The notes under the pieces were generated by a model, which made no database searches, had not been told where the DNA came from, and saw nothing but the letters and a program-made list of their open reading frames with translations. A stretch of 64,000 nucleotides of DNA from positions 4,402,001 through 4,466,000 of the forward strand of contig NZ_CP018725.1 of assembly GCF_001908725.1 (NCBI RefSeq), given 5' to 3'. Each line of letters begins with the position of its first letter. Position 1 is the first letter of the stretch. Both the position numbers and the translations under genes were made by a program. Shown here piece after piece: positions 37,839-47,114 of this stretch. Source of the stretch: Xanthomonas vesicatoria ATCC 35937 (GTDB lineage Bacteria > Pseudomonadota > Gammaproteobacteria > Xanthomonadales > Xanthomonadaceae).

Positions 37839-39728
37839 TCAGCGCGCCTGTGCCTGCCGCTGCGTTTCCTGCTGCGATACCTGCGCCTGGGTAGCGGCAT
37901 CGCGCTGCGTGCCGGGTTCCAGCGCTTGCAGGCGCTGCAGGCTCGCTTCCACAGGTGCCTCCTGCACAGCCTTGGCATCGAAGCTGCCACGCAGATGTGC
38001 GGGTGAGTCCAGCGCTCCCTGCACTACGAAGCCACGCGCAGGATCGTTGCCGAGCAGCACGTGATCGACCCGCTGCAAGCCATTTTCGCGTGCGGCCACC
38101 ACCGACCCCAAGGCCAGGCGTTCGCCATCCATCCCTGCCGCAGGGCCGGGTGCCGCTTGCAGGCGCCCCACTGCCGCCGTGCATTGCTGCAGCAGGGCAT
38201 GATCCGGGTGCGCTGCATCGCGCGGATCCGGGAGCGTCGGGGTGGCGTCGGTCGGCCGCGGCAGAACCGTGGCATCGACACGCTGCAGCTGGCCGTCGTA
38301 GTTCCCGTCGGCGCCATCGGCGATGCGCTGTAGCCGCTCGGCAAACGCGTAAGGCGACCCGCCCACGTTGCGGGCCATCGCGATCGCAAATTGCTCGGGC
38401 GACTGCGCCGGAGCGTGGCGGTCGCCGACCAGCGAGGTCAGCGCGCTGCCCCCGATCTTGCCGGCGTCGGCGCTGGCGCGGGTCTGCTCCCGCAGCGCCT
38501 GCATCTGCCCTTCGCTGAATTCCAGCGTGGTCTTCTGCCCTGGCGCAATCGCGCCGGCGCCCGTCATCTCGCCGCTCAACGCGCTGTTGAGGGTCTGGGC
38601 GATCGCCTTTTCCTCGCTGGCCTCGTTGCGCCCGCCCAGACGCTGCAACAAGCCCGGTGCGGCCACGTCGCCATCGATTTCGAAGCGGTAGCTGCGCTGC
38701 TCCACGCGTTCGGCATCGTTGCCGTCGTACTGGCGCACGATCGTCAGCGGTACGTTGTCGCCGTAGTGCAGCTGTTGCACCAGGGTGTAGCCGTCCTGGC
38801 CTGGCGTGCTGATACGCACCTGGCTGCCTTCGTTGCGGTTGCCGCCCACATCGGCGCTGAGCGGGCCCAGTTCCAGCTGCAGACGCTGCTGCGAGCTGAA
38901 ATCGATGCGCTCCAGCGTCTGCATCTCATCGACGCCGGGCACGCCTGGCGCCAGCTTGCCCTCGCGCACGAACTCGCCCATGGCCGCGCGCGCGCGCGGA
39001 TCGGCCAAGTCGAACTGCGCGCTGTTCACTTGCGACTGGCCCAGCGAATCGGCGCGTCCGAGCAGGGCCTGGGCCGGTCCGGCCTTGACGCCCAGCGCAT
39101 TTACCGCCTCGATGGCTGCGTTCGGTCCGGTCACCACACGCACGTGGCGCTCGTCGACGCGTTCGATCATGTAGCTGCGACCGCTGGCTTCGGTAATTTC
39201 GCTTTGCGTGGCAAGCCCGCGCAGGCTCGCGGAGGATTCGCGCTGCACGAAGGTCTGGGTGTCCATCACCGCGCGCGCGCCGATCGGAAGGCTCTCCGGC
39301 TGCAGCGGATTGACCTGTCTGGCGGCCTCCAGCGATTGGTCCACACCCGGCAGCGTCAGCGCGTAGCGCATGCGCTGCCCGGCACTGGCGCCGGCCTCGA
39401 CGCTCAGCTTGCTGTCGCCGAGCTTGGACTGCAGGCTTTGCTGCTGACCGGTCTGCGCGTCGGCCTCAAGGCTGAAAGTCGTGGTCTGCGCGCCGGTATC
39501 GCTGAGAATGCCTGCGCTCAGCGAGCCGCTGCTCTGCTCGTTGCTATGCGCATATTTGGCAGACTGTTCTGCCGGGTTGACCGACACAGTGCCGCCCCCT
39601 ACTGTCGCCGCGTATTCGCTGTTGGAGCTGCTGTAGGTTGGGTTGAATGCGCGGCCGTTCGCATCGTCGATGACCTGCTTGTTACGGTCCACATCGCGCG
39701 CGTCTGGGCCGGTGGAGGCGTTGCTCAT
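37839..39728 (-). CDS. XVIPCD-containing protein, putative type IV secretion effector (X-Tfe)
   Basis: 629 residues. The last 129 match the XVIPCD recruitment domain: HPDHALLQQ, then GERLALGSVVAARENGLQRV, DHVLL, GFVVQG, DSPAHL, and PVEASLQRLQ, ending in a Gln-rich tail. In Xanthomonas this domain docks on VirD4 and sends antibacterial toxins through the T4SS. The first 500 residues have no signal peptide, are Gln/Ser/Ala-rich, with beta-rich repeats early (STGAQTTTFSLEADAQ-like) and a segment DGYTLVQQLHYGDNVPLTIV; I recognise no catalytic family. AGGAAG precedes ATG 39728. No small lipoprotein (immunity) gene adjoins; the upstream gene is the M2 peptidase. Toxin activity is therefore open. 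Confidence 0.85.
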   Translation of the reverse strand: MSNASTGPDARDVDRNKQVIDDANGRAFNPTYSSSNSEYAATVGGGTVSVNPAEQSAKYAHSNEQSSGSLSAGILSDTGAQTTTFSLEADAQTGQQQSLQSKLGDSKLSVEAGASAGQRMRYALTLPGVDQSLEAARQVNPLQPESLPIGARAVMDTQTFVQRESSASLRGLATQSEITEASGRSYMIERVDERHVRVVTGPNAAIEAVNALGVKAGPAQALLGRADSLGQSQVNSAQFDLADPRARAAMGEFVREGKLAPGVPGVDEMQTLERIDFSSQQRLQLELGPLSADVGGNRNEGSQVRISTPGQDGYTLVQQLHYGDNVPLTIVRQYDGNDAERVEQRSYRFEIDGDVAAPGLLQRLGGRNEASEEKAIAQTLNSALSGEMTGAGAIAPGQKTTLEFSEGQMQALREQTRASADAGKIGGSALTSLVGDRHAPAQSPEQFAIAMARNVGGSPYAFAERLQRIADGADGNYDGQLQRVDATVLPRPTDATPTLPDPRDAAHPDHALLQQCTAAVGRLQAAPGPAAGMDGERLALGSVVAARENGLQRVDHVLLGNDPARGFVVQGALDSPAHLRGSFDAKAVQEAPVEASLQRLQALEPGTQRDAATQAQVSQQETQRQAQAR

Positions 39729-39810
39729 GAGAATGCTTCCTGCATGCTGCGCCGGTGCAGCGGGCGCGCAGTATATCTTCAGCGTTTCAGGCGTTTATCA
39801 AGGGAATGTT

Positions 39811-39840
39811 ATGCGGCGACCAAGGTGATGGCCGCCGCAT
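39811..39840 (-). terminator. Hairpin after the M2 peptidase gene
   Basis: 8-bp stem ATGCGGCG/CGCCGCAT with a 14-nt loop, 21 bp past the M2 stop and upstream of the effector gene. Weak evidence for termination; no U-tract. Confidence 0.35.
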
Positions 39841-39860
39841 GCCGCAGCAAACGCGAGGTC

Positions 39861-41879
39861 TCAGTGCAGCGCGGCAGGCGCAAGCGCGTTGCTCGCGGCA
39901 GCAGGCGCCTTCGCTTGCCAGCCGCATAATTGGCCTTGATTCTGCTGCTTGAGCCATTCGCTCATCGGCGCAAAGTAATCCAACATCGGGTCGGCATCGA
40001 GCTTGTCGCTGCCGGTGAGCTCCTTCAGCGTGGTCTGCCAAGGTTGACTCGATCCACGTTGCAACATCGACCAGAATTTTTGTCCTGCATCCTTGTTGCC
40101 GTAGAAGCTGCACTCGTACAACGGGCCTTGATGTCCGGCTGCATCGCACAGCCCCTTGTAGAACTGAAACTGCAGGATATGCGCCAGAAAATAGCGTGTG
40201 TACGGGGTGTTGCCCGGCACATGGTACTTGGCGCCGGCATCGAAGAACTCCTCGCCACGCGCGGTCACCGGCGCCACGCCCTGGTAGTTGGCTTTGAGTT
40301 CCCACCAGGCCTGGTTGTAGCGCTCCGGCGGAATCGAGCCATCGAACACGCCCCAGCGCCAGCGGTCGGTCATCAAACCGAACGGCAGGAAGGCGACCTT
40401 GCTCAAAGCCATGCGCATCTGCGAGTTGATCAAGGCTTCGCGCCCGGCCTGCTGTTCGCCGACCATGCCGATCGACTGCAGGTACTTTGGCGTCATCGCC
40501 AGCACGATGGTGTCGCCGATCGCTTCGTGGAAGCCGTCGTTGGCACCGTTCTGGAACAGCGGCGGCAGCGGGTTGTAGGCCAGGTCGTAATAGATGTGGC
40601 CAAGCTCGTGATAGATGGTGGTGAAGTCTTCTTCGGTGGGCTTGATGCACATCTTGGTTCGCACATCCGCGCCGATATTCTGGTTCGGCTCGCCGCCCAT
40701 GTTCATGTCCCAGGCGCTGGCATGACAGACCACGTCGCGGTCCAGCGGCTTGATGAACTGCGAGCGTTGCCAATAGCTCTCAGGAAGCTTGGGCATGCCC
40801 AGCGACGTGTAGAAATCCTGCGCGCGCTCGGTCATCTGTTTGGCGGTGCGCAGTTGCGCTTCGCGCTCGGCATTGAAACGCGCCGCCGCACCGCCGTCGC
40901 CGCCGGTGTTGCGCGCCAGTACCGCGCTCAGATTGCCCTGGTACTGTTTTTCCAGCGCAGAGGTAATGTCCAGGTCGCCGGCGCCGGGGTAGGGTTGCAG
41001 CAGATCCCACAGATTGCTCCAGTCCTGCTGCCACATATTGCCCATCAGATGCGCCGGCAACAGGCCGCCGGCCACTTCGCCCTTGTCCTTGCCGTATTGG
41101 GTGTCCAGCTTGCCGCGCGCGTAGCACTGCAGCTGCGCATACAGCGGCTTGACCTGCTCCCACAAGCGGTCGGTTTCGCTGGCCAGCTGCGCCGGCGGCA
41201 TGTCGTAGCCGCTGCGCCACATCACCCCGACATCGGCAAAGCCATTGCCGCGTGCGCCTTCGTTGGCCAGCTCGACAAAGCGCTGGTAGTCCTTGCGCAT
41301 CGGCTGCGCGGTGCCATGCCAGCCCTGCCAGGCATCGAGTTGTTCGTTGTAGTCGCGGCTGCTGGCAAGGACCTGTTCCAGCTCGCCGAGCTGGCGGCAA
41401 CGGCGTTGTTCGCCATCTCCCACGCAGTAACTGCCGGCGCCGTAATCGCCTTCCATCTTGGCGGCGATGCGGGTGAGCTCGGCCAGCTTGGCCGGGTCGC
41501 GCGGCGCGGGCAGGGCGCTCATTAATTTCAGCAACTGCAGCGCACGCGCACCGTCGGCCGACATCGGTGTGCCGGTGTACTGCTTGGATTGTTCGATCCA
41601 GCGATCCAGCTGCGCCAGCGAACGCTCGTTGGCCTTGGCAGCCAGCAGCTGCGAGTCACCGTTGATGTAGGTCGACGACAGCCACTGCGCCGCAGTGACT
41701 TCCGGGTAGGCGGCCTTGTACTCGGCACTGATGCGCGCAACGAACTGGTCGGCGCTTTCGGTCGGCGCGGTCTTGGTCGCGGCGGGTGTGGCTGGCGGTG
41801 CCGCATCCCGGCGGCAGGCCGACAAGCTCAGGGTGCCGGCAACCAGAGTCAGCGCCAGCAACAGCAAACGAGGATTCAC
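39861..41879 (-). CDS. M2 family metallopeptidase (bacterial ACE-like peptidyl-dipeptidase)
   Basis: 672-residue zinc dipeptidyl carboxypeptidase, homologous to angiotensin-converting enzyme and known from Xanthomonas. Zinc site HELGH at residues 424-428 with Glu452 (HEAIGD) 24 residues later. N-terminal lipobox LSAC suggests acylation at Cys22 and an envelope location. The start is GTG 41879, preceded by AAGGA at good distance. It releases dipeptides from peptide C-termini; physiological substrate unknown. It is flanked by effector and eptA genes on the same strand, each separated by a hairpin. Confidence 0.95.
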   Translation of the reverse strand: MNPRLLLLALTLVAGTLSLSACRRDAAPPATPAATKTAPTESADQFVARISAEYKAAYPEVTAAQWLSSTYINGDSQLLAAKANERSLAQLDRWIEQSKQYTGTPMSADGARALQLLKLMSALPAPRDPAKLAELTRIAAKMEGDYGAGSYCVGDGEQRRCRQLGELEQVLASSRDYNEQLDAWQGWHGTAQPMRKDYQRFVELANEGARGNGFADVGVMWRSGYDMPPAQLASETDRLWEQVKPLYAQLQCYARGKLDTQYGKDKGEVAGGLLPAHLMGNMWQQDWSNLWDLLQPYPGAGDLDITSALEKQYQGNLSAVLARNTGGDGGAAARFNAEREAQLRTAKQMTERAQDFYTSLGMPKLPESYWQRSQFIKPLDRDVVCHASAWDMNMGGEPNQNIGADVRTKMCIKPTEEDFTTIYHELGHIYYDLAYNPLPPLFQNGANDGFHEAIGDTIVLAMTPKYLQSIGMVGEQQAGREALINSQMRMALSKVAFLPFGLMTDRWRWGVFDGSIPPERYNQAWWELKANYQGVAPVTARGEEFFDAGAKYHVPGNTPYTRYFLAHILQFQFYKGLCDAAGHQGPLYECSFYGNKDAGQKFWSMLQRGSSQPWQTTLKELTGSDKLDADPMLDYFAPMSEWLKQQNQGQLCGWQAKAPAAASNALAPAALH

Positions 41880-41944
41880 GGGTGGTCCTTGCAGTGAAGT
41901 CCGGCGAAGGCTAGAGCGCGCCGGGATTCAGGGCAAGAGGCAAC

Positions 41945-41970
41945 GCCCGCCACGCATGCGAGGGGCGGGC
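41945..41970 (-). terminator. Hairpin after eptA
   Basis: 7-bp GC-only stem GCCCGCC/GGCGGGC with a 12-nt loop, 20 bp past the eptA stop. Separates eptA from the M2 peptidase transcript. Confidence 0.45.
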
Positions 41971-41989
41971 TCGCTGCAGGCGCTACCGA

Positions 41990-43657
41990 TCAGCGCAACG
42001 TCGCGCCCGTGCACTTGGCGAACAGGTCGCGCTCGGGCGCATAGATGCTGGTTTTGACCTGCATCAATCCAAGCACCGATGGGAACAGCGCGTCCTGATC
42101 GGTGTATTGCCCTGCACGGTGGCGCAGGCAGGTTTCATCCAGGCCGCGATCACGCGCGAACTCGGGCGAGAACCACATCACCATCGGCACGTGGGTCTGC
42201 TCCTTCGGCGCGATGGCATACGGCACACCATGCAGATACAGGCCCTTTTCGCCAAGCGATTCGCCGTGATCAGAGAGATAGATCATCGCCGTGTCGTAGT
42301 CCTGCAAGCCGCGCAGGGTGTGAATGGCCTGGTTGAGAAAATGGTCGGTATACAGGATGGAATTGTCGTATGCGTTGACGATGTCCTGACGGCTGCAGCT
42401 ACCCAGATCCGCGGTCTTGCACACAGGTTTGAAGCGCTCGAACTGCGTCGGGTAACGTTCGAAATAGCTGGGGCCGTGGCTGCCGAGTTGATGCAGCACC
42501 ACCACGCGGTCGCCGGGCTTGGCACGCACCTGCGCCGCCAGATCTTCTAACAGGACTTCGTCCATGCAACGGCCATCGGCGCACAACCCCGGCGTGGTGG
42601 CGTCATCCAGCTTCTGGATCTCCAGCCCGTCGCACACGCCTTTGCAGCCGGACTGATTGTCGCGCCACAGCGTGGAAATACCGGCGTGTTCAAGTACGTG
42701 CAGGAACGACTGGTGGCCGCGGATCATGTCTTCGTTGTAATCGCGGCGGCCGAATGGCGAGAACATGCAGGGCACCGAGACTTCGGTGCTGGTACCGCAC
42801 GAATGCATGTCCGGGAAATTGATCACCCCTGCCTGCGCCAGCTCTGGCGTGGTCTGGCGCGCATAGCCGCTGAGGCCCCAGTTCTGCGCACGCGCGGTTT
42901 CGCCCAGTACCACTAACAGCAAGCGCGGGCGGCTTCCTGCAGCGCGCGGCGTGGCGGTGGCGTCGTGTTCGATCGGCTGCTTGGGCGCATGCTTGATCGG
43001 CGACTCGGACTTGAGGTTCTGTCGCAACGCGACGATGTAGTTGATCGGCGTGGCCAGGTAACGCACTTCGCGGTGATTGCGCATCAACGCCGAAATATCC
43101 TGCGACGACAACATGGCGCCGGCGGCACCCACGATCGCCACCGCCAACAAAAATCCTCCCCGGACCAGCAGCGTCTTGCCGGCACTGCGCGCGCGCAGGC
43201 GTGTACGCCACAGCAGCACGGCAGGAATCAGGAAGTAGCACAGTATCGGCACGATCAGCCCGGGCGTGAGCAGTTCGCGCGATTCCTTGTGGTCGGTATG
43301 CAGCACATTGCGCAGCATGTCCGCATCCAGATAGACGTTGTAGCTGTCCATGTAATGCGCAGCCAGTGCGGTGGTGAACAGCAGCAGGGTCAACAGCGGT
43401 TTGGCGTTCCAGCGCCACACCAGCAAGCCCAACAGCAGCGCATGCACCGCGACCAGCAGTGCCATCAACGAAATGGCAAACCCGAGACTGCCCGGATGCG
43501 TGGCCATGGCCGTGCGCCAGAACAACTGATTGCACACCAACGCAAAGAACAGGCTCGACAGCAGCACCAGCGCTTCGGTCGATACGGTCGGCCGGGTACT
43601 CCAGGTCAGCGCGCGTGCGCTGGTGCGCCCACGCGGTTCCGGCAACCAGGTGCTCAT
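41990..43657 (-). CDS. eptA: Phosphoethanolamine transferase (EptA/MCR-type)
   Basis: 555-residue inner-membrane enzyme that moves phosphoethanolamine from phosphatidylethanolamine to lipid A, lowering its negative charge. About five N-terminal membrane helices (to about 190) precede a periplasmic alkaline-phosphatase-fold domain: Glu253 (LGETARAQNW), nucleophile Thr291 in SCGTSTEVSVPCMFS, and zinc residues in LSDHGESLGE. Cysteines of the periplasmic domain match the disulfides of EptA/MCR. The ATG overlaps the PAP2 stop as ATGA, so both form one operon. Known family role is polymyxin and antimicrobial-peptide tolerance; the operon has a candidate two-component-system box upstream. Confidence 0.93.
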   Translation of the reverse strand: MSTWLPEPRGRTSARALTWSTRPTVSTEALVLLSSLFFALVCNQLFWRTAMATHPGSLGFAISLMALLVAVHALLLGLLVWRWNAKPLLTLLLFTTALAAHYMDSYNVYLDADMLRNVLHTDHKESRELLTPGLIVPILCYFLIPAVLLWRTRLRARSAGKTLLVRGGFLLAVAIVGAAGAMLSSQDISALMRNHREVRYLATPINYIVALRQNLKSESPIKHAPKQPIEHDATATPRAAGSRPRLLLVVLGETARAQNWGLSGYARQTTPELAQAGVINFPDMHSCGTSTEVSVPCMFSPFGRRDYNEDMIRGHQSFLHVLEHAGISTLWRDNQSGCKGVCDGLEIQKLDDATTPGLCADGRCMDEVLLEDLAAQVRAKPGDRVVVLHQLGSHGPSYFERYPTQFERFKPVCKTADLGSCSRQDIVNAYDNSILYTDHFLNQAIHTLRGLQDYDTAMIYLSDHGESLGEKGLYLHGVPYAIAPKEQTHVPMVMWFSPEFARDRGLDETCLRHRAGQYTDQDALFPSVLGLMQVKTSIYAPERDLFAKCTGATLR

Positions 43658-44418
43658 GCTGCATCCCCCGATGGCAACATCGAATCAGACGTGCGATGCG
43701 GCTGCGCCAGCATCACACGATACAAAGCCAGTGCTGTCAGCCAGCACACTGCCAACGACCATACATCGTGCGACAGGAAATGCGCCCCGCGAAGTTGCTG
43801 CGCAACGCCGAAAATGAGACCTGCCACCAACCCTGCAGACAAACCCGGCAAGCGCCAGGCAGGACGCAGCGACAACGCACAGAAGTACAGCGCAACCCAT
43901 GCATAGCCGGCACTGGCATGGCCGGCCGGGAAGCAACCGGACGCGGCAGTACCCTGGCGCGATTCGAACAGCCCAATCATCGCCCGGGTGCCGCCATATC
44001 GGCTCAGATCCCAGGGGCAGTCCATCGCCGTCCATGACTTGAGCAGCGACACAAGCGAGGTCGACAAGGCGACCGATGCAGCCAGATAGGTGAGCGGCCA
44101 GCGCAGCTTGCGCAGGCGCGGCTTGCACCACGCCGTCACCGCCAGAATCACGACGCTGACACCGGAAGCCGTACTCAGCCCTCTGCCAACGCGATGTATC
44201 GCTCCGCTGGTGAACCAATGGTCCTTGAGCAGCCAGTGCCCGCCTTCCAGCCGGTACAGCGCATCGGCAACCCATTGATCGCCGCCTGCGCCCATCAATA
44301 GCGCGCTGGCCAGCAGCACGCCCGCCAGCGGCAGCCACAGGTGGCGAACCAAAAAGCGCGTCTGCACATCGTGGGCGGTGCGCGCCAGAACTGGCGCATG
44401 GACGGGGAGCGTGGTCAT
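43654..44418 (-). CDS. PAP2 family lipid phosphatase, first gene of the eptA operon
   Basis: 254-residue membrane phosphatase with about six helices. PAP2 motifs: KSWTAMDCPWDL (motif 1 region), FPAGHASAGY (PSGH-like motif 2) and RGAHFLSHDVW (motif 3 with the catalytic His). It probably dephosphorylates lipid A, undecaprenyl-PP or phosphatidate-type lipids. I chose ATG 44418; an upstream in-frame TTG (44439) is possible. An 11-bp direct repeat, GTCGGAGA-N3-GTCGGAAT, lies 47 bp upstream. Confidence 0.88.
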   Translation of the reverse strand: MTTLPVHAPVLARTAHDVQTRFLVRHLWLPLAGVLLASALLMGAGGDQWVADALYRLEGGHWLLKDHWFTSGAIHRVGRGLSTASGVSVVILAVTAWCKPRLRKLRWPLTYLAASVALSTSLVSLLKSWTAMDCPWDLSRYGGTRAMIGLFESRQGTAASGCFPAGHASAGYAWVALYFCALSLRPAWRLPGLSAGLVAGLIFGVAQQLRGAHFLSHDVWSLAVCWLTALALYRVMLAQPHRTSDSMLPSGDAA

Positions 44419-44464
44419 CGAGATGTCGGCCTGTGTCAATGCCCGGCATCTTCGAAACCCGGAT

Positions 44465-44483
44465 GTCGGAGAGCGGTCGGAAT
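44465..44483. promoter_or_regulatory. Candidate response-regulator box of the PAP2-eptA operon
   Basis: GTCGGAGA (44465-44472) and GTCGGAAT (44476-44483) repeat with an 11-bp period, 47 bp upstream of the PAP2 start. OmpR-family regulators bind such tandem repeats one helical turn apart. A better copy precedes the GT39 gene at nearly the same distance. Confidence 0.55.
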
Positions 44484-44516
44484 GAAGTTGCCCAGTCGTT
44501 AACCCAAGGACGGCAT

Positions 44517-46244
44517 TCAGTCTGTATCGCTGTCACTACCGGTTTGTTCGGCGTCGGTCGTAGGGGCTATGCAACCGGCATGCCACGCCGTGCCGGGCAC
44601 CAATTGCCACTGATTGCGATTGGACTCGCCGATATCGATGCGTTGCGCCGGGTCGATGCATGCCGGTACAGCCTGCTTGAGCACGAACAACCAGCGTTTT
44701 TCCGGCGCTTGCGCAAGCCACGGGCCTGCCTTGTCCCATTGCTGCTGCCAACCGGCCTTGAAGCCGAAGTCGGTCACTGCGCGGTCGGCCTGCAGCAGGT
44801 TCTGCTCGCGCCAGGCCAGCATACCCAGTTCGGCATGCGGGCCGATACGCTGGCCGACGCGTTGCATCAGCCGCGCGGATGAACTGTAAGGGTCCAGTGC
44901 CGGCATCAAGCCCAGGCCATAGACGAGCCACAGCGCCGCCGTCATGACGAGCACTGCAGTGCCCGCGCGGCGGCCGCGCGACCATGCCATCACCGCGAGG
45001 CCTGCGATGCCAAGACCGATTAGCCAAAATCCCACCGACTGCAACGACGCAAGCTCCATGCCGCGTTTTATTGCGGTGTTTTCTGCCCAGTGCAGATGCA
45101 GCGCAATGCCGCCACCCAGAATCAATCCGGCGAGCGCAAGCAGCAGGACATAAGCGTTGAGTAGCACGCGCACACCGCGTCGGCGCAGCAGCCCGGCCAG
45201 CAATGGGGCCGCCGCCATGCACAGCGCGGGCAGCATCGGGAAGATATACACCTCGCGCTTGCCCGGGCTGGCACTGAAGAACAGCAGCACCAGCACGCTC
45301 CACGCCAGCAGCAACACATAGCGCGGGTCGCCGCGTCGCAGCCGGCGCCACCATGCCGGCAGCAGCCACGGCAACAACAGGCAGCCCGGCAGCCACAACG
45401 TGGCGATCACCTGCAGGTAGTACCAGAACGGTTTGACGTGATGCCAGGCGTGCGCATACCGCGTGCCGGTCTGCTTGAACAACAATTCGTGCGCGTATGC
45501 GTGCAATTGCAGGTTGTCGCTATGCAGCAGCGCGATGCCCAGCGGCCCCAGCCACACCGCAGTGCCAGCCAAAAATGCGGGCAGCACCAGCAACCAGCTG
45601 CGCCCGGCCTGTGCACGCGCCGGCAGCACGCTCCAATGCCGGCGTGGCAGCGCCATCCACGGCAGTAACAGCAACAGCGCCAGGAAGCCGACCCCCTTGG
45701 TCACCGTGCCGACGCCAGCGGCAAACAACCCCAGCGTCCATGCGCGCCAATCTGGCCCGCGCAGCACGTGCCGCAGCAACCCCCATAGCGATAGTGTGGT
45801 CAGCGCCACCAAGACCATGTCGATCTGCGCGCGTTTGGCCATCAGGCCGAACTGCAGCACTGCAAACAACGCCAGCACCGCATAGCCGGCTACACGCCGG
45901 TTCCATAGCAGGCGCGTCATGTCCCAGGTCAGCCAGAGCGTTGCCAGCGCGGCCAGCAGCGAGGGCAGCAGAAACGCGACCGGCCAGTGCGGCACCAGCT
46001 CATAGCTCGCCGCCTGCAGCCACATGAACACTGGCGGCTTCTCTGCATACAACTCGCTGCCACGATGCGGCAGCAGCCAATGACCGCTTTCGACCATCGT
46101 GCGCGCAGCCAGCACAAAGCGCGGCTCGTCCGGCGGATTGGGTTGGCGCAGCCCAAGCCCGGATAGCAGGCTGACGACGATCAACAGCAGCGCGGCGAGC
46201 AGCGCGCGCCGACGAGGGAGAGAGGCAGAGCTGGCAGGCGACAC
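44517..46244 (-). CDS. GT39-type (ArnT-like) membrane glycosyltransferase
   Basis: About 575 residues with 11-13 hydrophobic segments. The N-terminal periplasmic loop NPPDEPRFVLAARTM carries the conserved acidic pair of the GT39/GT83 (PMT/ArnT) fold, followed by FMWLQAASYELV and a LMAKRAQIDM helix. Such enzymes move a sugar from undecaprenyl phosphate to lipid A or protein. Start is not ATG: GTG 46244 has GGGG 7 nt upstream; GTG 46250 is also possible. It is followed downstream by the PAP2-eptA operon on the same strand, so the three genes look like one envelope-modifying locus. A perfect GTCGGAAT direct repeat lies 46 bp before the start. Confidence 0.87.
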   Translation of the reverse strand: MSPASSASLPRRRALLAALLLIVVSLLSGLGLRQPNPPDEPRFVLAARTMVESGHWLLPHRGSELYAEKPPVFMWLQAASYELVPHWPVAFLLPSLLAALATLWLTWDMTRLLWNRRVAGYAVLALFAVLQFGLMAKRAQIDMVLVALTTLSLWGLLRHVLRGPDWRAWTLGLFAAGVGTVTKGVGFLALLLLLPWMALPRRHWSVLPARAQAGRSWLLVLPAFLAGTAVWLGPLGIALLHSDNLQLHAYAHELLFKQTGTRYAHAWHHVKPFWYYLQVIATLWLPGCLLLPWLLPAWWRRLRRGDPRYVLLLAWSVLVLLFFSASPGKREVYIFPMLPALCMAAAPLLAGLLRRRGVRVLLNAYVLLLALAGLILGGGIALHLHWAENTAIKRGMELASLQSVGFWLIGLGIAGLAVMAWSRGRRAGTAVLVMTAALWLVYGLGLMPALDPYSSSARLMQRVGQRIGPHAELGMLAWREQNLLQADRAVTDFGFKAGWQQQWDKAGPWLAQAPEKRWLFVLKQAVPACIDPAQRIDIGESNRNQWQLVPGTAWHAGCIAPTTDAEQTGSDSDTD

Positions 46245-46289
46245 GTGCACGCCCCGATTAAAAGGGGCAGAACGATAGCTGGCAAGCAG

Positions 46290-46308
46290 GTCGGAATTTT
46301 GTCGGAAT
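46290..46308. promoter_or_regulatory. Candidate OmpR-type box between GT39 gene and response regulator gene
   Basis: GTCGGAAT-TTT-GTCGGAAT, a perfect direct repeat with an 11-bp period, centred between the divergent GT39 gene (start 46244) and the response regulator (start 46398). It could control both. The same element lies upstream of PAP2-eptA. Confidence 0.65.
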
Positions 46309-46397
46309 GCGCGCCAGTTCGGCTGGAACGGTCGGGCTCGGCTCGCCTCGGTTAGGATGCGCACACCGTCCCTGTCGGGCCGCTCTGGAAACCGCCC

Positions 46398-47114
46398 ATG
46401 CGGCTGCTGGTCATCGAAGACAACCGCAATATGGTTGCCAACCTGTTCGACTATTTCGAAGCGCGCGGGCATACCCTGGACGCGGCGCCCGATGGTGTCA
46501 CCGGCCTGCATCTGGCCACCACCCAGCAGTACGACGTGCTGGTGCTGGACTGGATGATGCCGCGCATGGACGGGCCGGAGGTGTTGCGCCGCCTGCGCGA
46601 GCAGCACCAGTCCGAACTGCCGGTGATCATGCTCACCGCACGCGACGAATTGCCGGACAAGATCGCCGGTTTCCGTGCCGGTGCCGACGATTACCTGACC
46701 AAACCCTTTGCGCTGCCCGAGCTCGAAGTGCGCATCGAGGCCTTGCTTGCGCGCGCAAATGGTCGCCGCCGCGGCAAGCTGTTGCAGGTGGCCGACCTGC
46801 GACTGGACCTGGCCACCTTGGAGGCCACTCGCGATGGGCAGGCGCTGCACCTGTATCCGGCCTGCCGCAAATTGCTGGAAGTGTTGATGCAGGCCAGCCC
46901 GGCTGCCGTCACCCGGCAGCGCCTGGAACAATCGTTGTGGGGCGACGACCCGCCCGACGGCGACATGCTGCGCTCGCATATCTATGAGTTGCGTCGCAGC
47001 GTGGATGGCCCGTTCGCGCAGAAGCTGATCCATACCCTGCCACGGCTCGGCTACCGGTTGGCAGAACTCGATAGCGCCATCGAACCGACCAGCAGCGATA
47101 GCACCGATGGCTAA
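46398..47114 (+). CDS. OmpR/PhoB family response regulator
   Basis: 238-residue regulator. Receiver domain 1-115 with acidic pair Glu7-Asp8, phosphorylation site Asp51 (VLVLDWMMPRMDG), and Lys102 (LTKPF); a winged-helix output domain follows (SRQRLEQSLWG-like region VTRQRLEQSLWGDD, LRSHIYELRRSVD, LPRLGYRL). It overlaps the kinase gene by 8 bp. The divergent GT39 gene and the next lipid A operon carry a shared 11-bp-period repeat, the expected kind of site, so it likely controls envelope modification (inference). Confidence 0.94.
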   Translation: MRLLVIEDNRNMVANLFDYFEARGHTLDAAPDGVTGLHLATTQQYDVLVLDWMMPRMDGPEVLRRLREQHQSELPVIMLTARDELPDKIAGFRAGADDYLTKPFALPELEVRIEALLARANGRRRGKLLQVADLRLDLATLEATRDGQALHLYPACRKLLEVLMQASPAAVTRQRLEQSLWGDDPPDGDMLRSHIYELRRSVDGPFAQKLIHTLPRLGYRLAELDSAIEPTSSDSTDG

